From positions 1,694,438 through 1,758,437 of the forward strand of contig NZ_LMUS01000006.1 of the NCBI RefSeq assembly GCF_009765835.1: DNA of 64,000 nt. The letters are read 5' to 3'. Below the pieces are notes generated by a model. That model saw nothing but the letters and a program-made list of their open reading frames with translations. It was not told where the DNA came from and ran no database searches. Below are positions 33,698 through 42,274 of this stretch, piece after piece. Both the position numbers and the translations under genes were made by a program. The DNA is from Granulicella sp. L56 (lineage in GTDB: Bacteria > Acidobacteriota > Terriglobia > Terriglobales > Acidobacteriaceae). How positions within the stretch are numbered: the first letter of the stretch is position 1; each line of letters starts with the position of its first letter.

Positions 33698-35191
33698 ATG
33701 TCAGATGCAAATGAACAAAGCTCCAGGCCTCTAGCTTCCGCACCGGGCACGACGACCCGGCGCGACTTTCTGCAGGCATCGCTTGCGATTGCAGGCACGG
33801 CAGCGGTCTCGACCGTAGCGCCAGCGTTGGCAGGTGCCCAGACGAAATCGAAGCGCCCGAATCTGGTCTTCTTCCTGGGCGAAGGGCAACGGGCTGACGC
33901 GCTCTCTATCGCTGGAAATCCAGTCCTCAAGACGCCGAACCACGATCGTATCGGGCACGAAGGCATTCGTTTCACAAACGCATTTTGCACCAATGCACTC
34001 TGCGCTCCGGCACGCGCGACTGCGCTCACTGGTTTGTACTCGCGTTCCACCGGCGCTCTGGACAATACCAAAGCCAGCATTCCTCTGGCTGCCGATATCC
34101 CTCTCTTCACCGAGATACTGCAGAAGGAAGGATATGAGGTCGCCATCGTAGGCAAAATCCATACCCGCAATGGAGTGGAGGATCGAAATTGGGATTACTA
34201 CTTTGGCCATAATAATCCCGGCAACGATTATGAGAATCCTATTTTTAAAGAAGGTCGCAAGGGAAAAGTCGGGCCAAGCAAGCAGTACAAAGCGGTTTAT
34301 CCGGACGATCTCTCGACCGACCGCGCGATCTCATGGATCAATGAAGACCGTGGGGACAAGCCCTTCTGCATCCTGATCTGGTTTGTTGCGCCGCACGAGC
34401 CGTTCTTCCGTCCGCGCCGCCTTGCCGACCTCTATAACGGCACGCCCATCGCGAAGCCTGCAAGCTTTGATGATGATCTCAAGGGTTATCCGGGTAAGCC
34501 GAAGAGTTTTGTCGATGCAGAAAATAAGCTGGGCACAACATCGAGCCACACTGCCTGCGGCTCTCTTGAAGGCGTCGCGAAGGATTACTACGCAGGTCTC
34601 GTCGCTGTCGATGAGAACATCGGCCGCGTGATCGACACGCTCGAAAAGAAAAACATTCTCGATGACACGGCCATCCTGCAAACTTCGGACCATGGATTTT
34701 TCCTCGGAGAATGGCGGCTTTTCGACAAGCGGCTGATGCATGAGCCGTCGATTCGCGTTCCCTTTCAGGTGCGCTATCCCAAGCGCATTCCGGCCGGCAT
34801 CGTGCGTGAAGAGATGATTTTGGATACGGACATCGCACCAACGCTTCTGGACCTCGCGGGCGTTCCTGCGCCAGCGAACCTGCAGGGCAAGAGTATTTTG
34901 CCGCTTGTAAAGAAGACGGATCCGGACTTCCGAAAAGAGTGGTACTACGAGTATTACGAGTGGCCTAATCCAGAGAAAGTCGCGCCGCATCGCGGCATTC
35001 GGACCGAGCAGTACAAGCTGATTCAGTATGTCCTCGATCCGTCGGAGGGAGAACTCTACGATCTCCGCGCCGATCCCGGTGAGCGTAACAATCTCTACGG
35101 CAAGCCCCAGTATGCCGCTCTTCAGGCCCATCTTGCAGAACGGCTGACTGTCTTGCGCGAAAAGATTCCTGAACATAAAGAAGCAAGTTAG
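33698..35191 (+). CDS. Tat-exported sulfatase with altered N-terminal metal ligands
   Basis: This 497-residue protein begins with a twin-arginine signal (TTRRDFLQASLAIAG). The sulfatase signature CAPARATALTG holds the Cys converted to formylglycine, and GKIHT, APHEPF, TSDHGFFLGE and FDKRLMHEPS supply other active-site residues. Normally the domain starts with two Asp (as in VFIMTDDQR) that bind calcium; here the segment is NLVFFLGEGQRADALS, so they are replaced by Glu-Gly. ATG 33698 has AAAGGA at correct spacing; ATG 33680 would add six residues. It follows the TonB receptor and is probably periplasmic. An inverted repeat at 35209-35245 follows the stop. Confidence 0.9.
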   Translation: MSDANEQSSRPLASAPGTTTRRDFLQASLAIAGTAAVSTVAPALAGAQTKSKRPNLVFFLGEGQRADALSIAGNPVLKTPNHDRIGHEGIRFTNAFCTNALCAPARATALTGLYSRSTGALDNTKASIPLAADIPLFTEILQKEGYEVAIVGKIHTRNGVEDRNWDYYFGHNNPGNDYENPIFKEGRKGKVGPSKQYKAVYPDDLSTDRAISWINEDRGDKPFCILIWFVAPHEPFFRPRRLADLYNGTPIAKPASFDDDLKGYPGKPKSFVDAENKLGTTSSHTACGSLEGVAKDYYAGLVAVDENIGRVIDTLEKKNILDDTAILQTSDHGFFLGEWRLFDKRLMHEPSIRVPFQVRYPKRIPAGIVREEMILDTDIAPTLLDLAGVPAPANLQGKSILPLVKKTDPDFRKEWYYEYYEWPNPEKVAPHRGIRTEQYKLIQYVLDPSEGELYDLRADPGERNNLYGKPQYAALQAHLAERLTVLREKIPEHKEAS

Positions 35192-35208
35192 ATCTTCAGG
35201 TCGAGTAG

Positions 35209-35245
35209 GTCCTGCGGCCGCCTCTCATCAATGGCGCCGCAGGAC
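35209..35245 (+). terminator. hairpin after the sulfatase gene
   Basis: GTCCTGCGGC and GCCGCAGGAC are perfect 10-base arms around 17 bases. No T-run follows, so termination is uncertain. Confidence 0.4.
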
Positions 35246-35475
35246 AACGCATCCTGTTCATGAAAAACTTACCTGTTTAGAGATGCCTGGCGTCGTGCGT
35301 TCTCAGCTCTTGCAAACCGCCCGAGTCACTCATCGAGCGAGAGTGAGATCTGAGCGGGTTCAACAGCTCGGTCTGAAATTTCAGTCTGAGAAAGGCGAAG
35401 TCCATGTAATTGAACTGGACCACATCGACCACTTGAGTGCGAACTGAAGGTTCTCAATCTCGCTGAGGCCCCGAC

Positions 35476-35892
35476 TTACTTCTTTTTTGCTGCCCGCTGA
35501 GCGTGCACCGCGGAGTTGACTGCTACCGCCTCGCGGATCAGTTGCTTGAAGGCAGCTTCGTTGATCTTCTCTCCTTCGCGAAGGTCGATCGCACGCCGCG
35601 TGTTCCCTTCCAGGCTGGAATTGAAGAGCTTCTTCGGATCTGCGAGCGAGGCTCCGCGAGCGAAGGTGAGCTTGACCACCTGCTTGTACGATTCGCCGGT
35701 GCAGACGATGCCGTCATGAGACCAGATGGGGGTTCCCATCCACTTCCACTCTTCAACGATGTCGGGATCGGCCTTGTGGATGATCTCCCGCACCTTCGCC
35801 AGCGTCTCTCCGCGCCAGTCTGCCAGCTCTTGAATGCGCCGGGTGATATTCGCTGAAGCGTCCTCGACCTTCGCACTGGTTGCTGTTTTCAT
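35476..35892 (-). CDS. DUF1801 protein, last gene of an ArsR operon
   Basis: This 138-residue protein, starting MKTATSAKVEDASANITRRI, has the DUF1801 elements EIIHKADPDIVEEWKWMGTPIWSHDGIVCTGESYKQVVKLTF then DPKKLFNSSLEGNTRRAIDL. GGAGAGA lies just before ATG 35892. ArsR, AHSA1 and DUF1801 genes commonly form an operon, as here, but a shared function is not known. A longer frame upstream of 35892 is not supported. Confidence 0.85.
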   Translation of the reverse strand: MKTATSAKVEDASANITRRIQELADWRGETLAKVREIIHKADPDIVEEWKWMGTPIWSHDGIVCTGESYKQVVKLTFARGASLADPKKLFNSSLEGNTRRAIDLREGEKINEAAFKQLIREAVAVNSAVHAQRAAKKK

Positions 35893-35947
35893 GTTCTCTC
35901 CGATCTTGATTTTTATTTCGGATTTCGCCAACTGACCCATGCCGACG

Positions 35948-36370
35948 TTATTGAAGCCCGGCGACCACGCGTTCGAGGTTGCCGAGGAATCCCTGCCAGC
36001 CGTAGGTCGCGCCCTTGTAGGCGGCGTCCTGATCTGGCCCGAAGCCGGAGTGCTCCATGCGCAGATGGGTCCCTGCATCGGTCGGCGTCAGCGTAAAGGT
36101 GACGACGCTCTCAAGCCCTAACGTGCCCCAGGTATAGGAGAGCGTCTTGCCGGGCTCTACCGCGAGGACGCGGCAGTCGATGACGCCGTTCCAGTTGGGC
36201 ACCGGGTCCATGCGCAGTTGGAACGACTGCTCCGCGACAGGTTGAAAGTCATTCTTCATCAGCCACTGCTCGATCAAAGAGCTCTCGGTGAGGGCCCGCC
36301 ACACCTTCTCTGGCGGATGAGGAAACTCCTTCTCCACGATTACGGAACGGGTTGAAGTATCAGGTGTCAT
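35948..36370 (-). CDS. SRPBCC/AHSA1-type protein
   Basis: This protein of about 140 residues matches AHSA1-like START-fold proteins: SVIVEKEFPHPPEKVWRALTESSLIEQWLM, later GVIDCRVLAVEPGKTLSYTW and the C-terminal helix GATYGWQGFLGNLERVVAGL. The fold binds hydrophobic ligands. ATG 36373 overlaps the arsR stop codon and would couple translation; ATG 36370, taken here, is one codon later. It lies between the ArsR regulator and the DUF1801 gene. Confidence 0.88.
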   Translation of the reverse strand: MTPDTSTRSVIVEKEFPHPPEKVWRALTESSLIEQWLMKNDFQPVAEQSFQLRMDPVPNWNGVIDCRVLAVEPGKTLSYTWGTLGLESVVTFTLTPTDAGTHLRMEHSGFGPDQDAAYKGATYGWQGFLGNLERVVAGLQ

Positions 36371-36693
36371 CATTTATCCATCCTTTCCAAAACATCTCCG
36401 AGCCGATCTATTTTGTTTTGCCAGAAGGCACCGTAGTTGCCGACCCAATCCACGAGCGGCGCAAGGGCTTCCTGCCGGGCGCTGTAGTGGGTCTCGCGCC
36501 CCTTGCGGCGATTGCGAACCAATTTGGCACGCTTCAGCGCGGACAGGTGTTTCGAGACCATGGGCTGAGAGACGCCGGCGCGCTCCGTCAATGCATGAAC
36601 GGTCTGGTCGCCGTCGCGGGTCAGCCGTTCGAAGATGGCCCGGCGGGTGGGATCGGCGAGGGCCTTGAAGAGACGGTCTGCGTTGCTCGGCAT
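36370..36693 (-). CDS. ArsR family transcriptional regulator
   Basis: This 107-residue protein has the ArsR winged helix: LFKALADPTRRAIFERLTRD, then LTERAGVSQPMVSKHLSALKRAKLVRNRRKGRETHYS. No metal-binding CxC is present, consistent with the non-metal ArsR group found with AHSA1 genes. It heads the operon and overlaps the next gene by a few bases. A palindrome (ATAACC-ATAC-GGTTAT) ten bases upstream is the probable operator. Confidence 0.92.
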   Translation of the reverse strand: MPSNADRLFKALADPTRRAIFERLTRDGDQTVHALTERAGVSQPMVSKHLSALKRAKLVRNRRKGRETHYSARQEALAPLVDWVGNYGAFWQNKIDRLGDVLERMDK

Positions 36694-36702
36694 GTCGCAA
36701 CC

Positions 36703-36718
36703 ATAACCATACGGTTAT
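36703..36718. promoter_or_regulatory. ArsR operator candidate
   Basis: ATAACC and GGTTAT are complementary 6-base arms around ATAC, about ten bases upstream of the arsR start codon. Confidence 0.6.
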
Positions 36719-36899
36719 TGATTGTCAATGGAAATATTTGCGCGATTTTGCGGTCGAAGCTGACTGGTCCTTCGGATGAAGATGTGTCTCTTCCAGGACG
36801 CGTCGACGAACCAGAGCTTCATGGATGACTCCGCCGCGTTTAGGGCGCGCGAAGTGGGCGCCGCGATCTGAAACAGCTTTGCATGAGAAAGGGGCGACA

Positions 36900-37397
36900 A
36901 TGGGCCCACTTACGCTAGACAATAGATTCATGTTCCGCGAAATCATCTTCGATATCGAGCGATTTGTGGCGACGACGACTGACCTGACTGCAGTGCAGCG
37001 GTTCGTGGTCGATGCACTCGCAACCAGGTTGCCGCACTACGACTGGGTGGGCTTCTACATGCTGGCCCCCGACGACTCGACCGTGCTGGTGCTGGGGCCG
37101 TTTCACGGCGCGCCTACAGAGCACGTCCGCATTCCTGTCGCGCAGGGAATCTGCGGGGCCGCGGTGGCGCAGGGCGAGACCATCGTCGTCGACGACGTCG
37201 CTGCGGACCCGCGCTATCTCTCCTGCTCCATCGAGACGCGGTCGGAGATTGTTGTGCCCATTCGCGTGCATGGCGAGATCGTCGGCGAGATCGACATCGA
37301 CAGCCACGCTCCGGCAGCGTTCGGTGCAAAAGACCGTAGCTTTGTGGAAGAGTGCGCGACGCTGGTGGGCCGGTTCATCGAGCGCTCGGCTGCCTAG
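36900..37397 (+). CDS. msrC: GAF-domain free-methionine-(R)-sulfoxide reductase
   Basis: This 165-residue single GAF domain matches fRMsr (E. coli MsrC/YebR): HYDWVGFYMLAPDDSTVLVLGPF, then RIPVAQGICGAAVAQGETIVVDDVAADP, and LSCSIETRSEIVVPIRVHGEIVGEIDIDS. Cysteines lie in GICG and LSCS at the positions of two of the three enzyme cysteines; the earliest (before VRIP) is absent. It would reduce free Met-R-sulfoxide in the cytoplasm, drawing on thioredoxin. ATG 36900 has AGGGG upstream; a later ATG at 36930 is possible. It overlaps the convergent CHY zinc finger gene by four bases. Confidence 0.82.
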   Translation: MGPLTLDNRFMFREIIFDIERFVATTTDLTAVQRFVVDALATRLPHYDWVGFYMLAPDDSTVLVLGPFHGAPTEHVRIPVAQGICGAAVAQGETIVVDDVAADPRYLSCSIETRSEIVVPIRVHGEIVGEIDIDSHAPAAFGAKDRSFVEECATLVGRFIERSAA

Positions 37398-37744
37398 TCT
37401 CTGTCAGTCTGAGCTTCGCTCTCAAAGTAGAGATGGTAATGATTGCGGCAGCCGGGGTTGAAGGCGGCCTCGCAGATGGGGCACTGGTAGCCGCTATGCA
37501 TGTATTCGTTGATCGTCAGCTCGTGGCCGCAGGCTCCGCAGAAAATGGCCCGCTGGTCCCATTCGGCGCGCGGCCAGACCTCGATGGGATGGTCTGCCAA
37601 TGTCTCATGACAATCCTTGCAGGCATAGTAGACGCCGCAGCACTTCATCTTAATTGCGATGATGTCGGACGGCTTGCGGTAGTGGATGCAGCGCGTCTGG
37701 GCGTCGAGATCGATCCCGCGCACTTCCGGGTGAGGCATAGGCAT
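37394..37744 (-). CDS. CHY zinc-finger protein
   Basis: This 116-residue protein has the CHY zinc-finger pattern: RGIDLDAQTRCIHYRKPSDI (C-x-H), KMKCCGVYYACKDCHETLADH, FCGACGHELTINEYMHSGYQC and PICEAAFNPGCRNHYHLYF. At least eight Cys and several His can bind three zinc ions. In bacteria the role is unknown. It is convergent with the fRMsr gene and precedes the msrB gene on the same strand by 58 bases, so it may share that transcript. Confidence 0.88.
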   Translation of the reverse strand: MPMPHPEVRGIDLDAQTRCIHYRKPSDIIAIKMKCCGVYYACKDCHETLADHPIEVWPRAEWDQRAIFCGACGHELTINEYMHSGYQCPICEAAFNPGCRNHYHLYFESEAQTDRD

Positions 37745-37802
37745 AGGTTACCGGATCGCGATGGTCATTCGCAGCGTCCCTTGTGGGGTTCAGGATAGCG
37801 GC

Positions 37803-38408
37803 TCAGGCAAATTTCACAAAGCGCAACGAGAGCGAGTTCATGCAATAGCGAAGACCGGTTGGCTGTGGGCCGTCGTCGAAGACATGGCCAAGATGCGCAT
37901 CGCAGCGGCGGCAGTTGACAGCGGTGCGCACCATTCCCAGCGTGCTGTCGGAGATTTCGCGCACGTTCTCTTTGGCGATTGGCTGCCAGAAGCTGGGCCA
38001 GCCAGTGCCCGACTCGAACTTCGTGTCCGAGTTGAAGAGAGCGGTGTCGCAGCAGATGCAGCGATAGAGCCCCTTATCGTGATTGTTCCAATACTGGCCT
38101 GAGAAGGGGCGTTCCGTATCGGCCTGGCGGGTAACGCCGAAGGCGTCGGGCGTGAGTTGCTGCCGCCATTCGGCATCGCTCTTCGCGACCATGGGCACGG
38201 TAACGGTCTCCTGCCGTTGACCTGTATCCGAAAACATCACGATCTTGACCTGCTTCGGAGAGTGGTTGGAGTCTTTGGCCTCGACCGTGCGAGAGCCGCG
38301 TGTGGACCATGCCACCGCACCCACTGCCGCCGCTGCGACCGCTGCGACGAACTCCCTGCGGCTGAGCGTCGTTGTTGTCTTCTGTGTGCTGCTCTCATCG
38401 TTGTCCAT
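37803..38408 (-). CDS. msrB: exported peptide-methionine (R)-S-oxide reductase
   Basis: This 201-residue MsrB carries a twin-arginine leader ([20 protein letters not shown]). Catalytic and zinc motifs are [44 protein letters not shown] and the active-site [11 protein letters not shown]. Both CxxC zinc pairs are complete. Most MsrB are cytosolic, so the Tat signal suggests repair of oxidised proteins in the periplasm. A DipZ/CcdA-thioredoxin fusion lies 72 bases beyond it on the same strand, in the direction of transcription upstream of msrB, and could supply the electrons. Confidence 0.9.
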   Translation of the reverse strand: MDNDESSTQKTTTTLSRREFVAAVAAAAVGAVAWSTRGSRTVEAKDSNHSPKQVKIVMFSDTGQRQETVTVPMVAKSDAEWRQQLTPDAFGVTRQADTERPFSGQYWNNHDKGLYRCICCDTALFNSDTKFESGTGWPSFWQPIAKENVREISDSTLGMVRTAVNCRRCDAHLGHVFDDGPQPTGLRYCMNSLSLRFVKFA

Positions 38409-38479
38409 GGCAACCCTCCTGTGGCTTCAAATGCTAGTCCTAATCTCCAAGTAAAAATAGCAGCCCGTGAAGCGTGCCG

Positions 38480-40216
38480 TCAGCCGAAGGTGAAGGCGAA
38501 CGCCTGCACGCCGGGGTCAAGAAACTCGATCTCGAAGGTATGGTCTGCAATCGAGCCTTTTTGCCGGACGAGTTGATAGAGACGATCTTCTTTCACCACA
38601 CCATTTCCCTGCTCGTCGGCATCGATTCCATGGTTCTCGCCCGGTGCTCGTCCGTCGATCTTGATACGGAAGCGAACCGGCTTGCCGTCGGCGGTGGGGC
38701 CAAGGACGAGGTGCAGATCGCGAGCTTGGAAGCGGAACAGGATCTTTCCCGGCGTCGAGTTCAGGACGGCGATCTGTCCATGATCTGTCCAATTGCCGGA
38801 GAGCGCCCATTGGTTGAGTTGTAGATGCTTCGGTGCGGTATAGAGTTGAGCGTCGTCCTGATTGAGGCCGCCCGCTGAGGCAAAGTGCTGCGCTCTTTCG
38901 TAGCCGAGATAGGTCTCGGGAGAGGCTATCGCCTCGGTGTCTGGCGCGGCCTCGGCTCCGGTTGCGCTTACCGCGACGATGCCCTGCGGCAGAGACTGCT
39001 GACCATTGCGCTCCTTCAACAAATCCTGAATCCACTTCTCGGACTCGTCATAGCCTCCCTCGCCAAAATGGTGGAAGCGTATCTTTCCTGTTGCATCGAT
39101 GAAGTAATGCGCGGGCCAGTACTCGTTGCTGAATCCGTTCCAGATCTTATAGTTGTTGTCGAGCGCGACCGGATAGGTGATGCCGAGTTCGCGCATGGCC
39201 TTCTGCACGTTACCCAGATCCTTCTCAAAGGGAAACTCTGGTGTATGCACGCCGATCACGACGAGGCCGCTGTCCTTATACTTCTGCGCCCACGCGTTAA
39301 CGTAGGGCAGCGTGCGCAGGCAGTTGATGCAGGAGTAAGTCCAGAAGTCGATCAGTACAACTTTTCCCTTGAGCTGATCGCGATTGAGCGGAGGCGAGTT
39401 GATCCACGCGGTCGCGCCGGAGAGGTCGGGCAGCCTCTGTCCACCGGCAGCATCGGGCGATGTGGCCGTCGCTGTCGTCGGCTGACCCGGCCGCTGCGGA
39501 TGAAGATCATCGATAAGCTTCTGCTCGATGCCCGAGGTGCTGGCGAGCGAGAGGCGAGTCAACACGCCGCGATCCACGCCAAAGGCAACAGCAGCTACGC
39601 CGATCAGAACCGCGACCCCCAGCACTCGCCGTATCCAGACCTCCGCGCCAAGAGAGCGCTTCATGGCGGCAAAGACGCGTCCGCCTGCAAGCAGAGCCAC
39701 GGCAAGCGAGGTCGCCGCTCCAGCGGCATAGGCGAACAACAGCAACGAGGTGTGCGCGCTGGCTCCCTGAATGGCTGCGCCAGTCAAGACAAGACCTAGA
39801 ATCGGTCCGGCGCAGGGCGCCCAGAGAAGTCCGGTAGCGATGCCGAGAAGAAAGGATTGCAGCGCGCCAGAGCCAGCATCGGTCGACGAAGACTGCGTGA
39901 GCCGGTTGCCCAACCGCACCAGAGGGCGCGCGAGCCGTTCCGCAAGAGACGAAGAGAGAAGCGTAAGTCCAAAGAGCGCGAGAATGATCAGCGCCGCGAT
40001 GCGGCCATACTGGTTGGCGCGAACCACCCAGCTTCCACCGAGAACGGCGATGCTGGCGACTCCGGCGAAGGTCAGCGCCATGCCCGCGAGCAAGGGAAGG
40101 CCGCTCCTGCGAAACGGCCTGTCGGCGCGCGCGAAGACGAAAGGAAGCACCGGCAGAATGCAGGGGCTGACAATCGTGAGAACACCGCCCAGATACGCCA
40201 GAACGAGCAAGACCAT
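38480..40216 (-). CDS. dipZ: DipZ: CcdA-like membrane part fused to a thioredoxin and a C-terminal domain
   Basis: This 578-residue protein begins with about six CcdA-type membrane segments (residues 1-215: LLVLAYLGGVLTIVSPCILP; GIATGLLWAPCAGPILG with its conserved cysteines). A periplasmic thioredoxin/TlpA domain (about 265-410) has the CxxC in DFWTYSCINCLRTLPYVNAW. The C-terminal part (about 435-578, LHLVLGPTADGKPVRFRIKI) resembles the carbohydrate-binding-like DipZ end. CcdA carries electrons across the inner membrane; the fusion delivers them to periplasmic disulfides or, here plausibly, to the exported MsrB downstream. Confidence 0.9.
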   Translation of the reverse strand: MVLLVLAYLGGVLTIVSPCILPVLPFVFARADRPFRRSGLPLLAGMALTFAGVASIAVLGGSWVVRANQYGRIAALIILALFGLTLLSSSLAERLARPLVRLGNRLTQSSSTDAGSGALQSFLLGIATGLLWAPCAGPILGLVLTGAAIQGASAHTSLLLFAYAAGAATSLAVALLAGGRVFAAMKRSLGAEVWIRRVLGVAVLIGVAAVAFGVDRGVLTRLSLASTSGIEQKLIDDLHPQRPGQPTTATATSPDAAGGQRLPDLSGATAWINSPPLNRDQLKGKVVLIDFWTYSCINCLRTLPYVNAWAQKYKDSGLVVIGVHTPEFPFEKDLGNVQKAMRELGITYPVALDNNYKIWNGFSNEYWPAHYFIDATGKIRFHHFGEGGYDESEKWIQDLLKERNGQQSLPQGIVAVSATGAEAAPDTEAIASPETYLGYERAQHFASAGGLNQDDAQLYTAPKHLQLNQWALSGNWTDHGQIAVLNSTPGKILFRFQARDLHLVLGPTADGKPVRFRIKIDGRAPGENHGIDADEQGNGVVKEDRLYQLVRQKGSIADHTFEIEFLDPGVQAFAFTFG

Positions 40217-40285
40217 CGAACAACTCTCCGTGAATGAGACTACGCACTCACTGAGTAGGTTACGAGTTTTTGCGAGATTGGATTC

Positions 40286-42181
40286 TCAATCGAAGGAGGC
40301 GATAGCCGATGCATTGGCGGGGATAACGATGCGGACGGTGTCTCCTTCGATGCCTCGCTCGGCACCTCGTTCAACCTTGAACGAAGCGCCTGTTCCGCGG
40401 AGAGGCTCTTTCACGCTGCATTGCTCCAGCGCGGTGAGAGCTTCGGGAAGTGTGATCGTCTGGGGCTGGTCCGCTTTGTTCACCACCACAAGGACGCGCT
40501 CGCCGGAGTTCTTCGCCGCGCAGCCCTGCTGCAATTGATCGCCGCGAACGTAGATCAGCAGATTCGTGTCTGCGCGCAGCACCTGCTCCTCTCCCGTTTG
40601 CAGAACTGTGTGGGAGTGGCGGAGGTCGAGCAGACCCTTTACCCAGTCATGCATCTCTTTCTGCGCGGCAGTTCGTGTGGCAGCGTCGAAGGCGCTGGGC
40701 TGCGTGCTGTCGGCAAACCCGCCAGGGAAGTCGTGCCGGTTGTCGGGGTCTGCTCCTCCGGTCATGGCGATCTCGTCGCCGGAGTAGATCTCGGGCATGC
40801 CGCGCATGGTGAGAAGCACGGTAAACGCCAGCTTCAACTTCGCGGGCGTCGCTCCGGGCTCGCTCATAAACCGCGTGGTGTCATGGTTGCCGAGAAATGG
40901 AACCAGCCGCTCGGGATGCGGGTACAACGCGTCGAGCCGCCACACGTCGGCGAGCTTCGACATGGGCGCGTCTTGCAGGAAGACATCGCGCAGCGCGAAG
41001 TAGCTGGGGAAGTCGAAGGGGGTGTCGAGGCCGGTATCGACGCCGTTGCGCGTGACTCCGCCAGCAAAGGCGGAGGTGATAGTGGGATCGGGATTGAAGA
41101 CCTCGCCCACTGTTGTCAGACGAGGATAGAGCGCGTGAAGCTGTGCGTCGTATCCGTGCCAGAATGCGCGGCCCACGTAGGGAAACGTATCGATTCGCAG
41201 GCCATCGATGCCCGCCTCTTCGATCCACCAGACGGCATTCTGCGTGAGGTACTGCGCTACGGCGGGGTCTTCCTGATTGAGGTCGGGGAGGATGTTGGCA
41301 AACCAGCCCTCGGTGACATCGCGCTGCGTGCTCCATGGTGCATGGGGATCGGTGAGCGGCTTGAAGTCGCCCTGTGCGAGGCGATGATGCTGCTTGGTTC
41401 CGTGAAACCAGCCCGGCTCGGGCGGATCGTTGACCCATGGATGCGCGGGGCCGACGTGGTTGGGAACCGTGTCGAGCACCAGCTTCATGCCGCGCTGGTG
41501 CAACGCGGTGGCCAGCGTCTTCAAGTCTGCAAGAGAACCGTAGTGCTCATCGACGGCGTACATATCGGTCGCGCCGTAGCCGTGATAGCTCCCGTCTTCG
41601 TGGTTCTGATAGACCGGTGTGATCCATACCGTGGTGACGCCGAGCTTCTGCAAGTAGTCGAGATGCTGCGTGATGCCGCGCAGGTCGCCACCGTGCCAGC
41701 CGCGCGTCTTTGCGCGATCGACGTCTCCATTGTTGGAGAGATCGCCGTCGGCGAAGCGGTCGGTCATGATGAGATACATCACGTCCTTCGAAGAGAAACC
41801 TGCAAAGCCGTCTCGCGTCTCGCGCCGTGCTGCAAAGGTAAAGGGCAACGTCGAGCTGCCAGCGATGTTTCGCGCTACAACGGAGATCGTCTCCGGCTTC
41901 GCGGGCGATGCGCTCAGCCACAGTTCAGCCCAGTGACCGTTCTTCGAAATATAAATTTGCTGAATCCGCAGAGCGTTGTCGCTCACATGAAACTGCGCGC
42001 CTTCGAGATGCTCTCCGCGCACCAGCAGCATGGGCTTCGGCATCGCGGCCCACCAGTTTGGCGGATCGATCTTCGTCATAACAGGCGCTTGTGAGCTTTG
42101 CTGCGACGGCTCTTCCGCACGCGCGAAGGGGTGCATTGACAGGACTAGAAGCGCAAGAACGGCAGCGACCAGCATCTTCAT
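40286..42181 (-). CDS. secreted GH13 alpha-amylase family enzyme (cyclomaltodextrinase/neopullulanase-like)
   Basis: This 631-residue protein has a signal peptide (LALLVLSMHPFARA), an N-terminal beta domain (about 30-130, PKPMLLVRGEHLEGAQFHVS) of the Cyc-maltodextrinase type, and a GH13 barrel with the four conserved regions: LVLDTVPNHVG, GLRIDTFPYV (Asp nucleophile), TVGEVFN (Glu acid/base) and FLGNHDTTRF. It hydrolyses alpha-glucans or cyclodextrins; the exact substrate is not fixed by sequence. It lies 93 bases behind the TonB receptor gene on the same strand, with a terminator between, and belongs to a glucan locus. Confidence 0.92.
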   Translation of the reverse strand: MKMLVAAVLALLVLSMHPFARAEEPSQQSSQAPVMTKIDPPNWWAAMPKPMLLVRGEHLEGAQFHVSDNALRIQQIYISKNGHWAELWLSASPAKPETISVVARNIAGSSTLPFTFAARRETRDGFAGFSSKDVMYLIMTDRFADGDLSNNGDVDRAKTRGWHGGDLRGITQHLDYLQKLGVTTVWITPVYQNHEDGSYHGYGATDMYAVDEHYGSLADLKTLATALHQRGMKLVLDTVPNHVGPAHPWVNDPPEPGWFHGTKQHHRLAQGDFKPLTDPHAPWSTQRDVTEGWFANILPDLNQEDPAVAQYLTQNAVWWIEEAGIDGLRIDTFPYVGRAFWHGYDAQLHALYPRLTTVGEVFNPDPTITSAFAGGVTRNGVDTGLDTPFDFPSYFALRDVFLQDAPMSKLADVWRLDALYPHPERLVPFLGNHDTTRFMSEPGATPAKLKLAFTVLLTMRGMPEIYSGDEIAMTGGADPDNRHDFPGGFADSTQPSAFDAATRTAAQKEMHDWVKGLLDLRHSHTVLQTGEEQVLRADTNLLIYVRGDQLQQGCAAKNSGERVLVVVNKADQPQTITLPEALTALEQCSVKEPLRGTGASFKVERGAERGIEGDTVRIVIPANASAIASFD

Positions 42182-42218
42182 AGAAGGCTCACAGTATCAG
42201 GAATAAATAAGAGGAATG

Positions 42219-42251
42219 AAAAAGTGCCGCAGCGATGATCTGCCGCGGCAC
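42219..42251 (-). terminator. Rho-independent terminator of the second TonB receptor gene
   Basis: On the minus strand GTGCCGC pairs with GCGGCAC around 14 bases, followed by TTTTT. It separates the receptor gene from the GH13 gene. Confidence 0.7.
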
Positions 42252-42274
42252 CCGGGAGCAAGCCATGACGCCGG

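Noticed and set aside
32437..34170. 577-residue minus-strand ORF opposite the TonB receptor and sulfatase genes
   Set aside because: It crosses two well-supported genes on the other strand and shows no recognisable motif.
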